From Tunturiibacter empetritectus (lineage in GTDB: Bacteria; Acidobacteriota; Terriglobia; Terriglobales; Acidobacteriaceae): DNA of 64,000 nucleotides. The notes beneath the pieces were generated by a model. The model worked only from the letters and a program-made list of their open reading frames with translations, searched no databases and was not told the origin of the DNA. Of the stretch, positions 8,244 through 16,733 are shown one piece after another. Numbering within the stretch: the first letter of the stretch is position 1; the number at the start of each line of letters is the position of its first letter. The stretch is from contig NZ_JACCCU010000002.1 of assembly GCF_013410875.1 (NCBI RefSeq), forward strand, positions 930,001 through 994,000. Direction: 5' to 3'. The position numbers and the translations under genes were made by a program.

Positions 8244-9209
8244 CTATACCGTGCCATGATGCGGAATGTCTTCACGTTTTAGGGGTGGCATAAGCAGCGA
8301 GACCGCCTGCGGCAAAAGTCGCGCTGACATTGGCAGATGTCCGATCCATTCACCGTCGAGTTCTGCGTGAATGCGATGATTCTGCTCAAGTGGTGTGCAG
8401 CGAAACTCGGAGACACGAACTTGTTCCAGCCATGGATTTTTTGCGTTGAGTGTAAGGTAGCTGAATGCAAACCAAGCCGGTAAGCCGATTCCGGCGGGTG
8501 GTTTCACTATCGAGAGAAGAAGCTTGTTGTCGGTCGCGGAGCTTTCCATTGCCAGACGCCTGAATATGCCTCCGAGGTTCGGGACACGGGAGCAGATCAC
8601 GCCAACTCCGCGCCGTTCCACCCACTCGGAAGATTCGTTGCTGCGATACTCCACACGAAACGCTGGAAACTTACGCGTTAGGAAGAGCCGCAGGGAGTGG
8701 CCATAGTAAGCGCTGCGACCCAGCCTCGATCGTTTTCCTGCAAGAAGTCGATAGACGAGCGCACCGTCGGGGCCGGCCCCGGCCATGACGATGAAGAATT
8801 TTTTTTGTTCGGATCCGCTGGTGGCGTAGCAAGCCTCGCCGACCGAGATCGCACGAGGCTCACGGTTGAGCTGTTGTTGGAGGGCTCTCACAGGATCGAG
8901 CGCCAGCCCCAGATTGCGTGCAAAGACGTTTGCCGTGCCGAGAGGTACGACTCCAAGCGCGGCTGTTGTGCCCACGAGGCCCTGCAGAACCTCGTGCACA
9001 GTGCCATCGCCCCCACAGGCGAAGACGGCATCGCTTCCGCTGGTCGCTGCGTCCGCCGCAAGGGACTGTGCCTCCCCAGCGGCGGTGGTCAAAAGTGCAT
9101 TTGACCGCACACCGGCTCGTTCAAGCACCTGCATCAGGGCCGGGACCAGGGTTTGCAGAGCTTTCCTTCTGCCCGCTGACGCGTTGACGATCAGAGTTGC
9201 TCGCTCCAC
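8244..9209 (-). CDS. Diacylglycerol/lipid kinase (YegS/DgkB family)
   Basis: A 321-residue lipid kinase of the diacylglycerol kinase catalytic-domain family. The N-terminus has the NASAGRRK nucleotide-contact loop; the GGDGT signature is at 66-70, followed by the PLGTANVFARNLGL motif. The C-terminal beta-sandwich ends with a segment (RIHAELDGEWIGHLP) that matches the conserved DGE substrate motif. It probably phosphorylates diacylglycerol or a related lipid at the inner membrane, feeding phosphatidate back into lipid synthesis. The start is GTG; no alternative ATG lies close. It is monocistronic between unrelated genes. Confidence 0.9.
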   Translation of the reverse strand: MERATLIVNASAGRRKALQTLVPALMQVLERAGVRSNALLTTAAGEAQSLAADAATSGSDAVFACGGDGTVHEVLQGLVGTTAALGVVPLGTANVFARNLGLALDPVRALQQQLNREPRAISVGEACYATSGSEQKKFFIVMAGAGPDGALVYRLLAGKRSRLGRSAYYGHSLRLFLTRKFPAFRVEYRSNESSEWVERRGVGVICSRVPNLGGIFRRLAMESSATDNKLLLSIVKPPAGIGLPAWFAFSYLTLNAKNPWLEQVRVSEFRCTPLEQNHRIHAELDGEWIGHLPMSARLLPQAVSLLMPPLKREDIPHHGTV

Positions 9210-9355
9210 ACTGCAAGACTCTCACATCTGTATTCCGGCGGACACAATTTGAGCTATCGAGGCGGCCGCTTCGAAAGTGATTGTGCGAAAGCGCCTCTCC
9301 GTGATTTCATCGAGGCTGCAGCTGCGTTGCAGTCCTCGACACTCAGGAGCTTTGC

Positions 9356-10030
9356 ATGACCTATCAGGTTTCGCGCAATGGGCAGATGTATGGACCGTAT
9401 ACCCTCGAAGATCTTCAGCGCTACGTCGCCTCGGGAAACATTCTGCCGACGGACATGGCTAAGAGCGACGCGATGCCGGATTGGGTTCCTGTTGCCCAGC
9501 TCGTCGGCGCAGCGGTAGTGCCGACGGCAGCCGCCTACGCTGCTCCGGTTGCGTATCCGCAGGCTGGCGGCGCATATCCAGATCCTCCGAATTTGAACTG
9601 GGTGCTCGAGTTGCTGCTGGGATTTCTAACCTGCACCTTCTTCGTAGTGGTGTGGAACCTGGTAATCGCCGCATGGGCAAACAAAGTGCAGCCGGCGAGC
9701 AAAGCCCTGATGTTTTACATCATTGCCACGGTGCTGGTCGTGCTCAACCTTGGCGGATCGTGGGGGGTTGTGATCTCGATGAGCCACCATCAGCAGCCGC
9801 ACCAGAACTTTGTAGGAGGATTCATTGGAATTGCCTCCTGGGTCGCCCGCCTTATCGCTCGCTTTACGCTGCGCGATACGCTGGAACAACACTTCAACAG
9901 CGCGGAGCCGGTTGGGCTACGTCTGAACCCCGTCATGACCTTCTTCTTCGGTGGCATCTACTTTCAGTACAAGCTCAACGAGATCAACCAGCTGAAACAG
10001 ACGCTTCGATACCAGAACCTGCCGCGATGA
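9356..10030 (+). CDS. GYF_2 domain / DUF4234-like membrane protein
   Basis: A 224-residue protein. Residues 1-50 form a GYF_2 domain (YQVSRNGQMYGPYTLEDLQRYV... DMAKSDAMPDWVPV), a bacterial fold thought to bind proline-rich peptides. After an Ala/Pro/Tyr-rich linker, several hydrophobic segments resemble DUF4234 (about 85-215). The start is supported by AGGAG six bases upstream of the ATG. The stop overlaps the start of the next gene (ATGA), so the pair is an operon. Function is unknown; the arrangement suggests a membrane protein with a cytoplasmic peptide-binding module. Confidence 0.82.
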   Translation: MTYQVSRNGQMYGPYTLEDLQRYVASGNILPTDMAKSDAMPDWVPVAQLVGAAVVPTAAAYAAPVAYPQAGGAYPDPPNLNWVLELLLGFLTCTFFVVVWNLVIAAWANKVQPASKALMFYIIATVLVVLNLGGSWGVVISMSHHQQPHQNFVGGFIGIASWVARLIARFTLRDTLEQHFNSAEPVGLRLNPVMTFFFGGIYFQYKLNEINQLKQTLRYQNLPR

Positions 10031-10440
10031 TCTGGCTGATTCGAGGCGACCGTGTCGCAGCAATCGTGCGCGCAGCTGCGCCGCTGGTGATTCTCGGGGC
10101 GTTCGCTGAGATTCTGCATCGCTTTCCCCCAGCGCAGAACAACTTCTATCCACGATGTCCTATTTATGAAGCTTTTCATTTAAAGTGTCCGGGGTGCGGA
10201 GCTACACGCGCGCTTGCTGCGCTGTTGCGGGGTCGTTTCGGCGAGGCGATGCATTTGAATGCGCTCGTGACGCTCCTGCTCCCTGTCGCCGCAGCTTATG
10301 GTTTTTATTGGTACGTACGCTTTGTGCGGCGCGGAGTCTACCGCGGACTGGTCGTTTCGCAGGAGGCTGTTTATGTCGCGCTTGCTGCGGCTTCAATATT
10401 TACGGTTCTTCGCAATCTTCCGCTGCAGCTATTCCAATAA
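10027..10440 (+). CDS. DUF2752 membrane protein
   Basis: A 137-residue membrane protein. It carries the DUF2752 signature CPGCGATRA at about 57-65, with an additional upstream Cys (YPRCPIYE), and three hydrophobic segments. The ATG overlaps the stop of the GYF_2 gene by four bases. DUF2752 proteins are found beside GYF/DUF4234 proteins in several phyla; the cysteine motif suggests metal or thiol chemistry, but no function is established. It is followed by a hairpin and the convergent bactofilin gene. Confidence 0.85.
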   Translation: MIWLIRGDRVAAIVRAAAPLVILGAFAEILHRFPPAQNNFYPRCPIYEAFHLKCPGCGATRALAALLRGRFGEAMHLNALVTLLLPVAAAYGFYWYVRFVRRGVYRGLVVSQEAVYVALAAASIFTVLRNLPLQLFQ

Positions 10441-10451
10441 AAAGCAAACGA

Positions 10452-10470
10452 TCCCTGGGATTAGCAGGGA
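10452..10470. terminator. Candidate terminator hairpin between convergent genes
   Basis: Inverted repeat TCCCTG / CAGGGA with a 7-base loop lies in the 66-bp gap between the DUF2752 stop and the bactofilin stop. There is no clear T-run on either side, so termination by this element is only suggested by position. Confidence 0.4.
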
Positions 10471-10506
10471 CCGCTCGACTCAATAAGGAACGATGTCGAC
10501 GAAGCG

Positions 10507-11037
10507 TTATGCTTCGACGGCGACAGGCTCGGTAGAAGCCTGGGTAGCGGTGCCACCCTTCAGGTCGGTTCCGCCGGGCTTGCGAATGTCGATGCCGCCT
10601 TTAAAGAAGGCGCCATCTTCAATCGAGATACGCGCTGCGATGACGTCGCCGGTGAGCGAGCCTTCGCTGCGAATATCAACGCGGTCGCTGGCCTGGCAGT
10701 TGCCGCGAACCTTACCCAGCACAACGATCTCGCGCGCCACGATGTTCGCCGCGACCTGGCCGTTGCGGCCTACGGTGACGCGGTTGCCGGGGAGGTTGAT
10801 TGCGCCTTCGACTTTGCCGTCGATGTAAAGAGACTCAGAACCTGTCAGCTCTCCCTTGACGATGAGAGACTTGCCGATGGTGGCCTGTTCGCCGGTTGGT
10901 ACAGCAGCTGCCGCATTGCCAGCGCCGACGGTCGCGGGACGGGTTGGGCTCGCCTCGAAGTTCGTCGCTGGAGTCGACGGACGCACCGGTTCAGGAGTCG
11001 AGGGAGTGTTGCTTCCAGTCTGATTCGGTTTCCACAT
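10507..11037 (-). CDS. Bactofilin (polymer-forming cytoskeletal protein)
   Basis: A 176-residue bactofilin (DUF583). A Pro/Thr/Ala-rich disordered N-terminus of about 60 residues is followed by the beta-helical core with repeating hydrophobic/glycine periodicity (SLIVKGELTGSESLYIDGKVEG, about 66-165) and a short tail. Bactofilins polymerise without nucleotide and scaffold envelope or cell-shape functions. The ATG at 11037 is chosen over an upstream GTG at 11091 because AAGGA precedes it by 11 bases and MWKPNQ is a typical N-terminus. It is monocistronic. Confidence 0.92.
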   Translation of the reverse strand: MWKPNQTGSNTPSTPEPVRPSTPATNFEASPTRPATVGAGNAAAAVPTGEQATIGKSLIVKGELTGSESLYIDGKVEGAINLPGNRVTVGRNGQVAANIVAREIVVLGKVRGNCQASDRVDIRSEGSLTGDVIAARISIEDGAFFKGGIDIRKPGGTDLKGGTATQASTEPVAVEA

Positions 11038-11361
11038 GTTCGTTTGTATCCTTTCGTACTGCTTCAAATGATCCGCCGCGGTCTGTCGCACGCGCTACCA
11101 CGACGGCAGCACGCATACTTTCCACGATACTACTCTGCAAAGGCCCGTGGATTGCCCCGTATTCACAATCTATTCCACAACGTCTGTACCTTTTCCGTTA
11201 CCTATGGAGTTCTTTCCGGCCTCCCTGAAGTTTCTTCTGCCTTTTCTCCCTTTTATTCCACCTCGAAAGTGGTATGCGGCCTAAGGCCCCTACCGCATAG
11301 AAAAGACTGTGTGTCAGGTAGCATGGCAACAACGGAAATTCCACTGTGAGAGCCCTATCCC
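11038..11361. other. Intergenic region, no gene recognised
   Basis: This 324-bp stretch separates the divergent bactofilin and secreted hypothetical genes and should hold both promoters. Translations here are low in coding character. A short GGCC-TA-AGGCC palindrome occurs near 11278-11289. No promoter can be called with confidence. Confidence 0.5.
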
Positions 11362-12093
11362 TTGAGTTCGACTCCCCGCGCGACCCCCGCCAGACCGCAG
11401 TTTTCTCATCTCCTGCCAGCAATGTTTTTTTTAGCTTTGTCGTCAAATTACTTGGGACATCCGCTGCTGGCGGCCGGTCCTAAGATTCATACGGTCACGC
11501 TGGGGGCGTATCGCAAGGTTCCCTACACGCAGCCCGACGCCACCCCCGACACGAAAGTGGACGAGACGAGCAACTTGAAGGTGCGCCCGCTGTTTGTGGA
11601 TGACCGCCAGAAGGAGTGGACGACTGGCGAGATTCACGATGTGACGGACCGTACCTTCACTGTCCGCCGCGCGCTTCGGCTCAACGACGCTCTACCGAAT
11701 GACGCTGCGGCGCATTGGATCTGGCAGCCTGGACCGTGGCTTTCGGTTGATCGCGTCACCGGCCACATCACGGTGCTGCACCTGCCCGACTTCGACTTCT
11801 CTGTCTCCGATGTGGTTTGGTTTCGCGACTATGCGGCGTACTGCGGCATCGCCACGACGGCCAAGGGAGGACTCTACGCGATTGTGGCCGAACTGGGGGC
11901 GCGTCGTCCTGTGGTTCAGAAGCAGATTGGAAAGTGGCCCGAGGCTGATCACTTCATTCCGGTCTGCCAGCCTGCGCAGTGGCAACGGCTGCCCATGCGG
12001 GTGACCTTGAAGCCGACTGGCGGCGAGGCCACCACTTACGATGTGGTCGGCACTGTCTCTCTCCTGGAAGAGGGCGATAACTCGGATGAATAG
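11362..12093 (+). CDS. Hypothetical exported protein
   Basis: A protein of up to 243 residues with no family I recognise. The N-terminus looks like a signal peptide (hydrophobic stretch MFFLALSSNYLGHPLLAAG). The rest is soluble, with several Trp residues and motifs such as SVSDVVWFRDYAAYCG. The longest frame starts at a TTG; an ATG at 11422 would leave a shorter signal and is equally possible. The composition and codon use match the neighbours, which supports a real gene. It precedes the SulP transporter on the same strand but 150 bp away. Confidence 0.7.
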   Translation: MSSTPRATPARPQFSHLLPAMFFLALSSNYLGHPLLAAGPKIHTVTLGAYRKVPYTQPDATPDTKVDETSNLKVRPLFVDDRQKEWTTGEIHDVTDRTFTVRRALRLNDALPNDAAAHWIWQPGPWLSVDRVTGHITVLHLPDFDFSVSDVVWFRDYAAYCGIATTAKGGLYAIVAELGARRPVVQKQIGKWPEADHFIPVCQPAQWQRLPMRVTLKPTGGEATTYDVVGTVSLLEEGDNSDE

Positions 12094-12245
12094 TCCGAAT
12101 ATGGTTCGGGTTGCCGGGGTTGAGGATTTGCGACACGACCTGCATCAAATCGGCGGTATTTGGTTTAGGATCAACGTTTAGTTACAAAACAGCCGCTGCG
12201 AAGGCTGGGGACTTTGCGCCGTCTCCCAGGCAGGAGTTTCTAATT

Positions 12246-13952
12246 TTGTTGAACCTGTTTCAGGGCATCAGACCGTTGAAGCGAAACGGCATGGTACGAG
12301 ACGCTGTTGCCGGGGTCGCGTTTGCCGCGATGAACATTCCCCAGGCGCTGGGGTATACCCGGATCGCCGGAATGCCTGTCGTAACCGGCCTCTATTCCCT
12401 TCTTTTGCCGCTACTTGCCTTTGCGACCTTTGGCTCGTCGCGGTTTCTGGTCGTCGCCGCCGATTCGGCCACCGCAGCCATCCTTCATAGCGGCCTGGCA
12501 GGCATGGCGCCAACTGCGAGCACCCGGTATGTCGCACTGGCGAGCCTGGTGGCGCTGCTCACCGCCGTCTTCCTACTGGTGGGGCGGTTGTGCGGGCTGG
12601 GATTCGTCGCCGACTTCCTCTCGCAGACGGTGCTCGTCGGCTTCCTGACGGGCATCGGACTTCAGGTCGGCATCGCGGTTTTGGGCCAGATGCTTGGCGT
12701 TCAGGTCACCTCGCGTCGATCAATTCTGCAGCTTGTTGAAATAGGCCGCAGCCTCCCGAAGGTGCATCTGCAAACGCTGGCGGTGACCCTTGCCGTTCTT
12801 GCGTTCGTCTTTGCTCTTCGCTGGTCTGCTCCGAAGGTGCCGGGGCCAATGCTGGCCGTCATTCTAGCCACGGCGGCCAGCGCGTTATGGAACTTTGCCG
12901 GACATGGCATCGCCATCATCGGCGCGGTGGCTGGCGGCCTGCCTCACCTTGCGATGCCGGACGTCAGATGGAGCGACATCCGGCCGCTGGTCTCGGTCGC
13001 CGGCTCATGCGCTGTCATGATCCTTACCCAGAGCGCTGCCACCTCTCGTATCTACGCAGCGCGTTACCATCAACGGCTGGATGAGAATCAGGACCTGATC
13101 GGCCTGTCCGCGGCCAATGCAGCCGCTGCCTTTAGCGGGACGTTCGTCGTCAACGGCAGCCCTACGCAGACGGCCATGGTGGAAAGTGTTGGCAGCCGGA
13201 GCCAGGTCGCCCAGGTCACCACGGCGATCGTCGTCGGGCTGGTCCTGCTGTTTCTGACCAAGCCGCTTCAGTACCTGCCCCAGTGCGTCCTTGGCACACT
13301 GGTCTTCCTGGTCGCGATCCGGCTGATCAAGCTGCGCAGCCTGAAGGATATTCTCCACGAAAGCCCTGCCGAGTTCGCGCTTGCCGTGACAACTACGCTC
13401 GTCGTGATTACTGCGGGCGTCGAGGTGGGTATCGTTCTGGCGATGGTCCTGTCTCTGCTGCGCATCGTGCATCACAGCTATCATCCCCGCACGGGCGTCA
13501 TGATTCCGGATGAGGCCAATGTGTGGAAGCTGATTCCTCCAACTCCGGGTGCAGTGACCGAACCCGGGCTGGTGATGTACCGCTTCGGCGCCGCACTGTT
13601 CTACGCCAACGCGAGCCGGTTCTCCGACGAGGTTCTTGGCTTGGTAGGCCCATCGCCGACCACCGTCCGCTGGTTCATCGTTGATGCCGAGGCGATCACC
13701 AACCTGGACTACAGCGCTGCCCGTGTGGTTGAGGAGTTGAAAAAAAATCTTACAGATGCCGGTGTTCAACTGGGGTTCGCTCGAGTGCCCTGGAATACGA
13801 GGGCAGACTTCGACCGCCATCACCTCACCGAGACTATCGGCAGCGCATGGATCTTCAATCGGCTTCACGATGCGCTCGACGCTTACGAGTCATTTGCGGC
13901 AAAGAAATCGGCGGTATCCATCGCGGCAGCGCAACCATCTGCTACGTCGTAG
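12246..13952 (+). CDS. SulP-family anion transporter with STAS domain
   Basis: A 568-residue inner-membrane transporter of the SulP (SLC26) family. About a dozen transmembrane segments (residues ~15-420) include the [19 protein letters not shown] signature, and a C-terminal STAS domain follows (about 435-550). Likely substrates are sulfate, bicarbonate or another inorganic anion. An upstream TTG at 12111 keeps the frame open, but the TTG at 12246 has AGGAG nine bases before it and gives the normal family N-terminus ([12 protein letters not shown]), so it is preferred. Its last 11 bp overlap the convergent CBS-domain gene. Confidence 0.88.
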   Translation: MLNLFQGIRPLKRNGMVRDAVAGVAFAAMNIPQALGYTRIAGMPVVTGLYSLLLPLLAFATFGSSRFLVVAADSATAAILHSGLAGMAPTASTRYVALASLVALLTAVFLLVGRLCGLGFVADFLSQTVLVGFLTGIGLQVGIAVLGQMLGVQVTSRRSILQLVEIGRSLPKVHLQTLAVTLAVLAFVFALRWSAPKVPGPMLAVILATAASALWNFAGHGIAIIGAVAGGLPHLAMPDVRWSDIRPLVSVAGSCAVMILTQSAATSRIYAARYHQRLDENQDLIGLSAANAAAAFSGTFVVNGSPTQTAMVESVGSRSQVAQVTTAIVVGLVLLFLTKPLQYLPQCVLGTLVFLVAIRLIKLRSLKDILHESPAEFALAVTTTLVVITAGVEVGIVLAMVLSLLRIVHHSYHPRTGVMIPDEANVWKLIPPTPGAVTEPGLVMYRFGAALFYANASRFSDEVLGLVGPSPTTVRWFIVDAEAITNLDYSAARVVEELKKNLTDAGVQLGFARVPWNTRADFDRHHLTETIGSAWIFNRLHDALDAYESFAAKKSAVSIAAAQPSATS

Positions 13953-14394
13953 CCGCACCAGAGATATAGGCTTCGAGATGCCGGATCGTCATCTCCTGCT
14001 CGCTGATGACCGAGTTCACCAGATCGCCGATCGAGACCACACCGACAACTGCATTAGCCTCCACCACCGGCAGGTGACGGATGCGATTCTTCGTAATGAT
14101 GCGCATGCACTCGCCCACAGTATGCTTTGGCGAAACGGAGATCACCGGGCTGCTCATGATCTCGGCAACCTGCGTCTCTTTTGACGAGCGCCCTTGCAAG
14201 ATGACTTTTCGTGCGTAGTCGCGTTCGGAGATGATGCCCATCAGGGTTTGATGCTCCATCACTAACAACGCGCCTACCTTTCGCTCGGCCATCATCTCGA
14301 CTGCCTGATAGACGGAGGCGTCGGGCGCGATCGCCGCAATTGGCCCAGACTTCTGCTTCAGCACCATACCGATTGTCGTTGCAAATTCTGCCAT
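13942..14394 (-). CDS. Two-CBS-domain protein
   Basis: A 150-residue protein made of a pair of CBS domains (about 5-60 and 72-130), with typical ends [13 protein letters not shown] and [12 protein letters not shown]. Such stand-alone pairs bind adenosyl ligands (AMP, ATP, SAM) and regulate partner proteins; the partner is unknown. The ATG at 14394 is chosen because the MAEFATTI start gives the standard length and GAGG lies upstream; an upstream in-frame extension to 14532 lacks family similarity. The 3' end overlaps the SulP gene tail to tail. Confidence 0.9.
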   Translation of the reverse strand: MAEFATTIGMVLKQKSGPIAAIAPDASVYQAVEMMAERKVGALLVMEHQTLMGIISERDYARKVILQGRSSKETQVAEIMSSPVISVSPKHTVGECMRIITKNRIRHLPVVEANAVVGVVSIGDLVNSVISEQEMTIRHLEAYISGAATT

Positions 14395-14481
14395 AGAGCA
14401 CCTCGGGCCTCGAATAGTACCCCCGCTGAGCAACCTCGCGCAAACACTTAAAAACGCCGCATCCAGCAGTATCATCTGGTT

Positions 14482-15171
14482 ATGCAGCCTTTTGACGCCC
14501 TTCTCCGCGAAGCTGAGGTCGCCCACGGCCACCTTTGCGCTGGCCAGATTCTCGGCGTCCGCATGGCCATGCTGGGTTGCGAACGGCTTGGCGTCGAAGA
14601 TCCCAAGGGTGCCGACCGCAAGCGCCTGGTCACCTTCATCGAGATCGACCGCTGCGCCACGGACGCGATTGCCGTCGTCACAGGCTGCCGCCTGGGCAAG
14701 CGCGCCATCAAGTTTCGCGACTGGGGGAAGATGGCAGCTACCTTTGTCGACCTGACGTCACCCCTGACACCGCAGGGCGATACTCCTATTTTCAAAGCTC
14801 TGCGGATCGCCGCGCTCGAATCTTCCAAGCAACGCGCCCGCGAACTCTACCCGCACATTGAGAACAAGAACGAGCAGCAGATGCTTGCTTATCGCGAGCT
14901 GCCTGACGAGGACCTCTTCCACGAAGAGTGGGTTGCCGTACCGATCCACCCGCGTGAGATGCCTGGCTACAAGTCGGCGCGGATCACCTGCGCGCAGTGC
15001 GGCGAGGGCATCAACTACGATCGCGAGCGCTTTGGCGACGGACGAACACTTTGCCAAGGGTGCGCCTTTCCGGAGGCCCGCTACTATCGGTCGCTTACGG
15101 AAGCGGAGATCTCTAACAACAGCAAGGCCGGCGCGGAAACCTCTCCGCCACCGGCCTGCGAACATTGTTAG
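14482..15171 (+). CDS. FmdE-like protein with C-terminal zinc-finger
   Basis: A 229-residue protein. The N-terminal domain (about 8-140) matches the FmdE family, named from the tungsten/molybdenum formylmethanofuran dehydrogenase operon, with the conserved [15 protein letters not shown] and Cys-containing IDRCATDAI. The C-terminus carries a four-cysteine zinc-ribbon-like element (CAQCG ... CQGCA, about 170-197). FmdE-type proteins occur far beyond methanogens and are thought to be linked to molybdopterin metabolism; the exact role is unknown. The start ATG leads directly into the conserved domain. It diverges from the CBS gene. Confidence 0.82.
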   Translation: MQPFDALLREAEVAHGHLCAGQILGVRMAMLGCERLGVEDPKGADRKRLVTFIEIDRCATDAIAVVTGCRLGKRAIKFRDWGKMAATFVDLTSPLTPQGDTPIFKALRIAALESSKQRARELYPHIENKNEQQMLAYRELPDEDLFHEEWVAVPIHPREMPGYKSARITCAQCGEGINYDRERFGDGRTLCQGCAFPEARYYRSLTEAEISNNSKAGAETSPPPACEHC

Positions 15172-15201
15172 GCGCTGCAAGACTGCAGCCTTTCGCGTGG
15201 A

Positions 15202-15480
15202 CTACCAGCGTCCGCGATGATCGTAGTGGTAGCGTTCAAAATCATGCGCTCGCACCCACTCGTCATGCCGACGTTCCTGTTCGAAGCGTTGACGAGCATA
15301 GTAGTCCGGCCCATAGCAGCGGTAAGCGGGGTAGCCGTAGTAAGCCGGATAGCCGACCCGGACCCCCACTGCGAACTGCTGTGCGTCAGCCTTCGCCGGT
15401 GCTGCCAACACAAACGCACCTGCCAGTAAGCCAACCGCTACACCCTTTGCAACCATCGCTTTTACGTTTGTGATCTTCAT
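15202..15480 (-). CDS. Small secreted Tyr/Gly/Arg-rich hypothetical protein
   Basis: A 92-residue protein. A clear signal peptide (about 1-34, ending AAPAKADAQQ) is followed by a short mature part with a YPAYYGYPAY tyrosine-rich stretch and an Arg/His/Asp-rich tail. AGGAGGG stands five bases before the ATG, a strong ribosome-binding site that fixes the start and suggests high expression. No known family recognised; similar small YXXGYP-rich exported proteins are common in acidobacteria and other soil bacteria. It faces the FmdE-like gene tail to tail. Confidence 0.8.
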   Translation of the reverse strand: MKITNVKAMVAKGVAVGLLAGAFVLAAPAKADAQQFAVGVRVGYPAYYGYPAYRCYGPDYYARQRFEQERRHDEWVRAHDFERYHYDHRGRW

Positions 15481-15609
15481 AACAACCCTCCTGCCTACAA
15501 CTGATGAAACCCGCCCTACGCGCACCGGTTGCGCGCAACTATCGTGACGATCCTGTGTCCTGAAGCCCTAATCTGTGTAAGCTGCATCTGTAACAAAAGC
15601 AGGTGTTCT

Positions 15610-16389
15610 ATGCCGCAGCCGGTTATCACCTTTCTTCGCTACTCTCTGATCCTGAAAGCCGCAATGGCCGACTGCCTTGAGGATCCTAAGCCGGAGGTCG
15701 TCCATCGACTTCGCTCCAGCAATCGCCGCCTGGAAGCTATGCTCGAACTGCTGACTCCCTCCGTCGATCTTCCCGCTCTGCCGAAGAGGTCCCGCGCCTT
15801 CAAACGTTCCGTCCAAAAGACTCGACGCATCGCCGGCGACGTCCGCGACCTGGACGTTCAACGTGAACTTCTCCGCGCTTATCAAACCTCAGACGGCGCA
15901 ACCAAATTGGAGAAGGAGGTGGAAGCATCGAGAAAAAAGAAGGTGAAGAAACTGCAACAGCAGATCAGCGCCGACGAAGATAAGATCCGCCACGCGCTCG
16001 ACAGACTCGAGATGATCTTTGCGGGAATCGCCGATTTTAACCTTAGCGGTGGAAGGCTGTTCCATGTCGCACGAAGTTGGCTGACGCCGGCGGTGCAGGG
16101 GCTCGATCCTCACGAGGACGATGACCTTCACTCGATCCGGAAGGCCTGCAAGACCGCACGCTACATCGCAGAGATTGGCGGCGAAGAGTCCAGGACTGCA
16201 ATGAAGTTTGCCAAGCGCATGGAGAACATCCAGCAGACAACCGGCGCGTGGCACGACTATCTTCTTCTGCTGGATCAGGCTCAGACCCGGCTGCCGGACG
16301 GAAGTCCAGTCATCAAGAAGCTTTACGCGAAGGCCGCACTGCTGCGGCGCCAGGCTGAGGCGAAGGCAGCGCATCTCTTGAGAGCCTGA
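15610..16389 (+). CDS. CHAD domain protein
   Basis: A 259-residue CHAD (conserved histidine alpha-helical domain) protein. The conserved helical repeats carry the His/Arg/Lys residues ([20 protein letters not shown] near 27-46; DDLHSIRKACKTARY near 170-185) that bind inorganic polyphosphate in studied members. There is no CYTH phosphatase partner domain or neighbour. The ATG at 15610 has AGGTG upstream and opens directly on the domain; an earlier TTG frame extension is not supported. Confidence 0.9.
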   Translation: MPQPVITFLRYSLILKAAMADCLEDPKPEVVHRLRSSNRRLEAMLELLTPSVDLPALPKRSRAFKRSVQKTRRIAGDVRDLDVQRELLRAYQTSDGATKLEKEVEASRKKKVKKLQQQISADEDKIRHALDRLEMIFAGIADFNLSGGRLFHVARSWLTPAVQGLDPHEDDDLHSIRKACKTARYIAEIGGEESRTAMKFAKRMENIQQTTGAWHDYLLLLDQAQTRLPDGSPVIKKLYAKAALLRRQAEAKAAHLLRA

Positions 16390-16524
16390 GCAGCCTCCGT
16401 GGTGTAGACTCAAAGCTGACATGATGGTCTTCCGCCAATCCGCCGCGTTGTACCTCATGCCGACTCGTTGTTGTTGTAGCTAGTCCTTCCTTCGTAGTAC
16501 CCCTCTTCTAAATTCAGCGTTATA

Positions 16525-16546
16525 GCCCACACGTCGCTTCGTGGGC
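16525..16546 (+). promoter_or_regulatory. Leader hairpin upstream of micropeptide/YeiH genes
   Basis: Perfect 6-bp inverted repeat GCCCAC / GTGGGC with a 10-base loop, 29 bp before the ATG of the 37-residue peptide. It may be an mRNA leader structure or the end of the preceding transcript; nothing further can be shown. Confidence 0.35.
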
Positions 16547-16575
16547 ACCACTTCTTTCTCCAAGGAGACTTCTCC

Positions 16576-16689
16576 ATGTCCACCCCTCGCACCCGTCTCT
16601 CTTTTTCCACCGACACCTGGGCAATCGTATTGTCCCTTGCTCTGGCGATCATCGTCCGCGCCGGTCTGCTCAAAACCGTCGCCTGGTAA
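16576..16689 (+). CDS. 37-residue single-pass membrane micropeptide ahead of YeiH transporter
   Basis: A short gene of 38 codons. AAGGAG lies eight bases before the ATG. The product has a basic, Thr/Ser-rich start (MSTPRTRLSF), then one hydrophobic helix (about 15-32) and ends LLKTVAW. Its stop is 44 bp before the ATG of the YeiH-type transporter, which has its own AAGGAGAG site, so the two are probably co-transcribed. It could be a small subunit or regulator of the transporter. No known family recognised; the evidence is the ribosome-binding site, membrane-helix pattern and position. Confidence 0.65.
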   Translation: MSTPRTRLSFSTDTWAIVLSLALAIIVRAGLLKTVAW

Positions 16690-16733
16690 ACATCGAGGTC
16701 CTCGCCTCAACAAAACAACATGAAGGAGAGTCT

